Assembly (NCBI RefSeq): GCF_029892105.1
Contig: NZ_JARZAJ010000053.1
Span: 1-40,001, forward strand
Direction of reading: 5' to 3'
Source: Kitasatospora sp. GP82
Lineage (GTDB): Bacteria; Actinomycetota; Actinomycetes; Streptomycetales; Streptomycetaceae
Length of the DNA stretch: 40,001 nucleotides
In this document: in pieces, positions 39,879-40,001 of the stretch
Numbering within the stretch: position 1 is the stretch's first letter
How the letters are laid out: each line of letters begins with the position of its first letter
Program-made: the position numbers and the translations under genes
Notes under the pieces: model-generated
What the model saw: the letters and a program-made list of their open reading frames with translations, nothing else
Told to the model about the DNA's origin: nothing
Database searches by the model: none

Positions 39879-40001
39879 GGGGCGGGGGGGGGGGGGGGGG
39901 GCCCCCCCCCGCCCCGCCCCCCCCCCCCCCCCCCGCCACCCCCCCGGGCCGCGCCCCCCCCCGCGCGCCCCCCCCCCCCCCCCCCCCCCCCGGGGCCCCC
40001 G
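39879..40001. other. G/C homopolymer run, probable assembly artefact
   Basis: From 39879 the sequence is GGGGC followed by 18 G, then long C runs with a few G or A to the last base. No natural codon pattern or gene is possible here. In related genomes glnD begins shortly after glnK. Low-quality read ends or false consensus at a contig edge explain it best. Confidence 0.85.

Overview
The window is a high-GC actinobacterial chromosome segment, most probably from the Streptomycetaceae (Streptomyces or Kitasatospora type). I base this on the gene order tRNA-Glu/Gln – ndgR – leuCD – hupS – cofC – plsC – gpsA – ddl – thiL – thiD – rpmB – DAK2 – recG – rsmD – coaD – DUF177 – rpmF – rnc – mutM – acyP – smc – ftsY – nsdA – amtB – glnK. 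As I remember it, this is the order in the S. coelicolor SCO5550–SCO5585 core region. GTG starts, third-position G/C bias and leaderless-looking promoters fit too. Almost everything here is housekeeping, and I see no transposase, integrase, CRISPR array or biosynthetic cluster.

Layout. Positions 1–410: a tandem 100-bp tRNA-Glu repeat cut by the window edge, tRNA-Gln, and two strong hairpins. Positions 419–3455: the IclR regulator ndgR divergent from the leuCD isopropylmalate isomerase operon. Positions 3566–4841: a small conserved gene and the HU/H1-like nucleoid protein HupS. Positions 4884–6318: a GntR/UTRA regulator divergent from two overlapping small unknown genes, with a clear palindromic operator between; this is the most accessory-looking part. 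Positions 6340–10617: a small unknown gene, the F420 gene cofC, then plsC-gpsA (phospholipid acyltransferase and glycerol-3-phosphate dehydrogenase, 4-nt overlap) and ddl (peptidoglycan). Positions 10626–14826: a 15-bp tandem repeat, DUF3515, a solo RAM domain, and thiL–pfkA–thiD, where a phosphofructokinase sits between two thiamine kinases. Positions 14855–21266: rpmB, the DhaL/FakA-like protein, recG, an unknown HTH protein, rsmD and coaD.

Positions 21466–25335: a DivIVA/AtpF-like coiled-coil protein, then DUF177–rpmF–rnc–mutM behind one recognisable promoter. Positions 25348–28812: a 37-bp tandem repeat, an EamA-like transporter, a secreted TPM-like membrane protein, an HxlR regulator and acylphosphatase. 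Positions 29218–34852: a small coiled-coil protein, three exact 21-bp repeats, then smc and ftsY. Positions 34894–37702: an inverted pair of dispersed repeats, a short prim-pol-like protein, and divergent from it the differentiation/antibiotic repressor nsdA. Positions 37926–39859: the nitrogen module, with GlnR-box-like sites, amtB and glnK overlapping by 4 nt. The last ~120 bases are G/C homopolymer runs that look like assembly artefact where glnD would be expected.

For the hunt, no wholly new system stands out. The best leads are the GntR plus two-gene module, the prim-pol-like protein beside nsdA, the 21-bp repeats in front of smc, a family of GC-rich dispersed repeats at gene 3' ends, and the unknown DNA-binding-type gene between recG and rsmD.
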